Of a stretch of DNA of 64,000 bases, positions 60,227 to 64,000 are shown piece by piece (within the stretch, counting starts at the first letter, position 1; every line of letters starts with the position of its first letter). The translations under genes were made by a program, and so were the position numbers. Under the pieces are notes generated by a model. The model worked only from the letters and a program-made list of their open reading frames with translations, was not told where the DNA came from and made no database searches. The stretch comes from Papilionanthe hookeriana x Papilionanthe teres (Eukaryota; Streptophyta; Magnoliopsida; Asparagales; Orchidaceae): contig CM040424.1 in the NCBI GenBank assembly GCA_022702705.1, positions 141,719,665 through 141,783,664 of the forward strand, written 5' to 3'.

Positions 60227-61450
60227 TGACTTTGGGGGTGAAAGGGGCTCTCCTAAAATTCAATTTAGATTTGTATGAGCCCAAAACATTGGCTGAATTA
60301 CTTAAAATGGCCAACAATTATATTGTTGTTGAGGAGGATATTACTAGACCCTCCGAACAAAAGTTAGAGGCATCTGATCGTTACTCAAAGAAAAGGACTG
60401 CCCAAGTCAAAAATGGTAGGAAAAAAAAAATCAACGGTCCTTTAGTTGCACCAAGTATGAAGATGGCTGGAACCAAAGAGACGATCGCAGTGGGGGTAAC
60501 GATCGAAAAGGCTAGGCTTGACACTATAAGTTGTTGCACGTGCATCACAAGATGCAAGGAATGACCCCATTTAGAGTCTCGATGGCTGAATAAGTGGAGC
60601 CCATTCATAACAAGGAGTATTTTAAGAAGCCAGCACTAATATGAACCAAAGCTTCCCTCCGGAACACTAGTAAATGTTGTCAGTATTATCAGGACCAAGA
60701 CGATGATATAGGAGAAAACTGACATCTGAGAAATCTTTTGGAGGGCTTGATTCATACCAAAAAGCTAAAGGAATTTGTTGCAATGGGAAAGTACACTAAA
60801 TGATAGGGAAATGCATTAGTGGAGGAGGACTCAGACGAACCTGTTTGAGAAAATTTCATACATGTTGCTGGAATCCTTCCAGATATTTTTGGAGGGAGAG
60901 AATTGTCATGTCAAACTAATTAAAAAATTCTGCAATATGAGAAGTATTCTCTGTCAACTCTATCCCAAGAAATAGTCATTCACCCATCATACTTACCGAG
61001 GTAGATTTACCACTGAAAAAAAAATGCATTGTGATGCTATTGTTGTTACTACACTTATTTATAACTACCAGGTTGGTAATATTATTGTTAACCCTGGGAG
61101 TTCTATCAATATTCTCTTCAAGATCATTTTTGATAAAATTAGGTTAAAAATTGGCTAGTTTTCTACATAGATCAATCCATTATTTGGCTTCTCTAGCTAG
61201 TGGAATGAGGCATTGGATGCTATTGCCCTATGTGTCTCTTGGGGGAACAAAAGAAAAAATTCAATGATATCGAGGAATTTTGATAGTTGAATCATTGCTA
61301 ACATATAACTCCATTTTTGACTGAACATTGTTAAATAGCTACTGAACAGTGGCCTCAACTCATCATGTAGCTTTCAAATTTATGGCCAGCAAGGAGGTCA
61401 TCATGGTTATAGGAAATTTAGAGCAATCACAAAAAATTATTGGCGGTCAG
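60227..61450 (+). pseudogene. gag: Element C gag 3' part and protease remnant
   Basis: Continuation of the gag interrupted at 17567. The frame 60226-60564 has GALLKFNLDLYEPKTLAELL and MANNYIVVEED, the capsid end typical of a common plant gypsy gag. Then, with stops, come a knuckle-like segment near 60670-60740 (CCQYYQDQDDDIGENC), a protease remnant near 61030-61140 (AIVVTTLIYNYQVG, NPGSSINILFK) and its C-terminal part to about 61450 (SLLTYNSIFD, KFMASKEVI). Many stops; dead. No reverse transcriptase follows in the window. Confidence 0.65.
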
Positions 61451-62590
61451 TAGCATGGAACATGATCCACTTTATATATAAATCTAAAGGGAAGAGGGTC
61501 TCGAAACAAGTGAGATCATTCTGAAAATACTGACATCAACAGAAGATGTTGGTAAATTTTTTTCTAATAAGTAATTGTTTTGATGCAGGATAGTAGAGCT
61601 TGCAGGTCCAAACTCTTCATGAGCATTGGGAGATCTCTGCATGAACAATAGTGGAAATGCGGGGGATCTCAGTAGTCCTAGGGTCGTCTGATACCCTAAT
61701 ATATTTAGTCTGAGAGATAATTAAACCTACTCTGACCTAAAATTATGTCAGCAACCATGTATTGCATCGCCTAAGAGACATTTGTAGATCTGAGTAGCTG
61801 GGTTACAGTTGTGTTCGATGATCTTTATTCAATAGAGTTACATTTAAGTTTTAATGTATTTTTTGAATTTTAGGGGTTAAAAATTTTAGGTTGCTTAAGG
61901 CTTCTTAGGTAAATAGATTTTTGGCTTTTGTTGCTTTATTTTTGTTATTTGGAAATGACCTGGTCAAGATTCTATGGTTCTATCATCCTGAGGTCATTAA
62001 AGTTTCTGGTTTGATTAGTCACAAGTGAGTAGATGATATTTCGTTAGCTGGCATGAGTTGTCTCCTCCAAAATAACATCTCAAACCAAGTTGCATTTTTC
62101 TGGTTCAAGATTAAGTTTTAATGTCTTTTAGAGTATATTTTATGTTATTTAACTCGATTTGGTACTTTAGCCCAGATTGTCCCTAACTCAGGCTAAGTGT
62201 TCTTTTATTCCCAAATGAGAAGTCAAGCTGTACTTATCCTCCAATCACATTAGTTTTAGTTGATTTTAGTTAGCCAAGTTAAGTGGAACTAATCCAGACC
62301 GAGTCTCTAGATAATCTAAGTTAATCTGGATAGGCTAGTTTTCTCTTAGATTGCCTTTAAACTTACTTAAATTGACCAAGTGTAATAGGATAACCCAAGT
62401 TAACCTAATTTAATTATTTTCAAACAAGTCTTAGTTGTTTTAGTTTGAACTAAAATAGGTTAAGTTTAAACCAAGTTAGATTGACTTGGGAATATACCAG
62501 GATGAGCTGGATGCTTCAATCTAAATTCCTGGGTTAAATCAAGTTTAATTTAAATTAGACTTCACTGCAATCTAAGTTAAGATAGACTTG
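61451..62590. other. Non-coding stretch, nothing recognised
   Basis: No gene or known repeat. AGTTAA/TTAAGT-like words increase towards 62.6 kb, suggesting decayed copies of the minisatellite that follows. Confidence 0.4.
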
Positions 62591-63520
62591 ATTTGTCTCT
62601 TTAAGTTTAAGTTAGTGTTAACTTAAATTATTCCTTGATTAAACTAGGGTTTGAGATTTAAGTTAAACTTAAAGTTGAGTCTATAGTTGGGTCAATAAGA
62701 TTTTATTCCATTACCCTGAAGAAAAGTTATCTTTAGGTTATCCTGTTCTAGATCAGGTTGTCCTAGAGGGTTGAGTTAATTTTCATTAGCCTAAGTTAGA
62801 TCAGGCTGACCCGAAGATTGAGTTGATCAAGGATAAGTTTGATTGATCTGATGATCTATTTGATTTGGGTTAACCTGAGTTAGATCGGTTTGACCCAATG
62901 ATTTAGTTCAGTTTGGTTAACCCAAGCTAGGTCGGGTTCAATCAATGATTCAGTTGATTTAGATTAAGTTGAGTTAGGTCAGGTTGACCGGATGATTCAA
63001 AGATTTAGTTGATTTGGGTTAACCCGAGTTAGGTAGAGTTGAGGCGGTGATTAAGTTGAGTTGGGTTAACCCAAGTTAGGTTGGGTTGACCTGGTGATTC
63101 TCCTGAGTTGAATTAACCTGAGTTTTATTAGGTTGATCTATTGATTTGATTGATTTGGGTTAAGTAGAGTTAGGTCAGGCTGATATAGTGATTAATTTGA
63201 GTTGGGTTCACCCAAGTTAGGCCCTGTTTACCTGGTAATTTAAAGATTTAGTTAATTTGGGATAACTTGAGCTAGGTTTGGTTGAGTGATTTGGTTGAGA
63301 CTGTTTAACCCAAGCTAGGTTGGGTTGACCCAGTGATTTAGTTGAGTTGGGTTAACTTGAGTTAAGTCAAGTTAACATGATGATTCAAAGATTTAGTTGA
63401 TTTGGGTTAACCCGAGTTTGGCTAGGTTGACCCAATAATTTAGTTAGTTTGTTCAACTCAAGTTAGGTTAGTTTGATCCAACGATTTAGTTGATTTGGCC
63501 TAAGTCAAAGTTAAGTTAGA
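62591..63520. repeat. Degenerate minisatellite, unit about 47-51 bp
   Basis: The unit centres on GGGTTAACCCRAGTTAGG and TTGACCYRRTGATTTAGTTG. The TTAACC core falls near 62917, 63019, 63066, 63113 and 63160, spacing 47 or about 2 x 51. Single and double units vary by short insertions such as CAAAGATTTAG. No coding sequence. Confidence 0.75.
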
Positions 63521-64000
63521 CGTAGACAAGATCTTGATTGAGCTAGATCAAAGGTAATCCTATTTAAACTAAGTCTAAATTAGGTTAGACTTAAGTTAGA
63601 TTTAGTTTGTTTTAAACCTAAGGTTGGGTTCAATTTGAGCTAATTATTTTTTAGGGTAGACTTAGGCTAGATCTACCTTGGGTTAGACCTAAGTTTGAGT
63701 TAAATTTGAACTATGTCTAGGTTAGGATAGACTTATGTTAGGTCTAGGTTTAGTTAGACCTAGGGTTGAGTTCAATTTAAGCTTGTTTAGGTTTTAGGTT
63801 CAATGTAGGTTGAACCTAAAGAAATTGAGTAAGCCTAATGTTGATTAGACATAGGATTTAGGTTCAGTTAAGGTTGATTCTAAAGAGTTGATTAAGTCTA
63901 ATATAGGTTAGACTTAGGATTTAGGTTCAATGTTTATTAAACATTAAGAGTTGACTAAGTCTCATGTAGATTAGACTTAGGGTTTAGGTTCAATGTAAGT
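63521..64000. repeat. Second minisatellite, unit about 63-64 bp
   Basis: GG(A/G)TTTAGGTTC recurs at 63853, 63917 and 63980, with TAGACTTAGG and GAGTTGA(T/C)TAAGTC in each unit. Earlier units (63530-63800) are more decayed. The array runs out of the window to the right. Confidence 0.75.

Overview
This window is intergenic DNA of a large, repeat-rich plant genome. The evidence is Ty3/gypsy elements of the plant Tat (Ogre-like) type, AT-rich nested LTRs and minisatellites. I found no intact host gene, tRNA or rRNA, and I cannot name the species.

The central object is one huge LTR retrotransposon, here called element A (17568-60221, + strand). It is flanked by a perfect 5-bp target duplication (CACCA at 17563-17567 and 60222-60226). 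Its LTRs are about 7.5 kb each. The 5' LTR is split into 17568-19892 and 27295-32463; the 3' LTR is 52709-60221. The internal region starts with a primer-binding site matching the 3' end of tRNA-Arg. It then carries a degenerate extra ORF upstream of gag, gag, protease, reverse transcriptase, two RNase H domains, an integrase without chromodomain, an intron-like AT-rich spacer, an AlkB-type 2-oxoglutarate/Fe(II) dioxygenase ORF (49127-50608), and a 3' UTR with a 44-bp and an 83-bp tandem array. Without later insertions A would be about 27.7 kb, with LTRs making up more than half.

Two solo LTRs of a related subfamily sit inside A in the opposite orientation, each with its own target duplication: 19893-27289 inside the 5' LTR (TGACC) and 37019-44570 inside pol (ACAGT). 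A itself landed in the gag gene of an older, unrelated gypsy element C (about 16.3-17.57 kb and 60.23-61.45 kb).

The left part (1-13867) holds a sixth copy of the giant LTR, cut by the window edge (1-5291), a fragment that looks like a different LTR (5292-6243), and element D (6244-13867). D is an older, stop-riddled relative of A that lacks most of its 5' end, most of the AlkB ORF and most of its 3' LTR. From 13.9 to 16.3 kb there is non-coding DNA with a degenerate minisatellite and a palindromic (TA)n cluster. The right end (61.45-64 kb) is non-coding and turns into two minisatellites of about 47-51 bp and 63-64 bp.

The most interesting feature is the AlkB-like ORF between integrase and 3' LTR. 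It resembles the plant ALKBH9/ALKBH10 RNA m6A-demethylase group, follows a putative splice acceptor, and its start is also recognisable in element D. This suggests a retrotransposon lineage that carried its own RNA demethylase. In this copy gag, pol and the AlkB ORF all carry frameshifts or stops, so A is not autonomous as read here.
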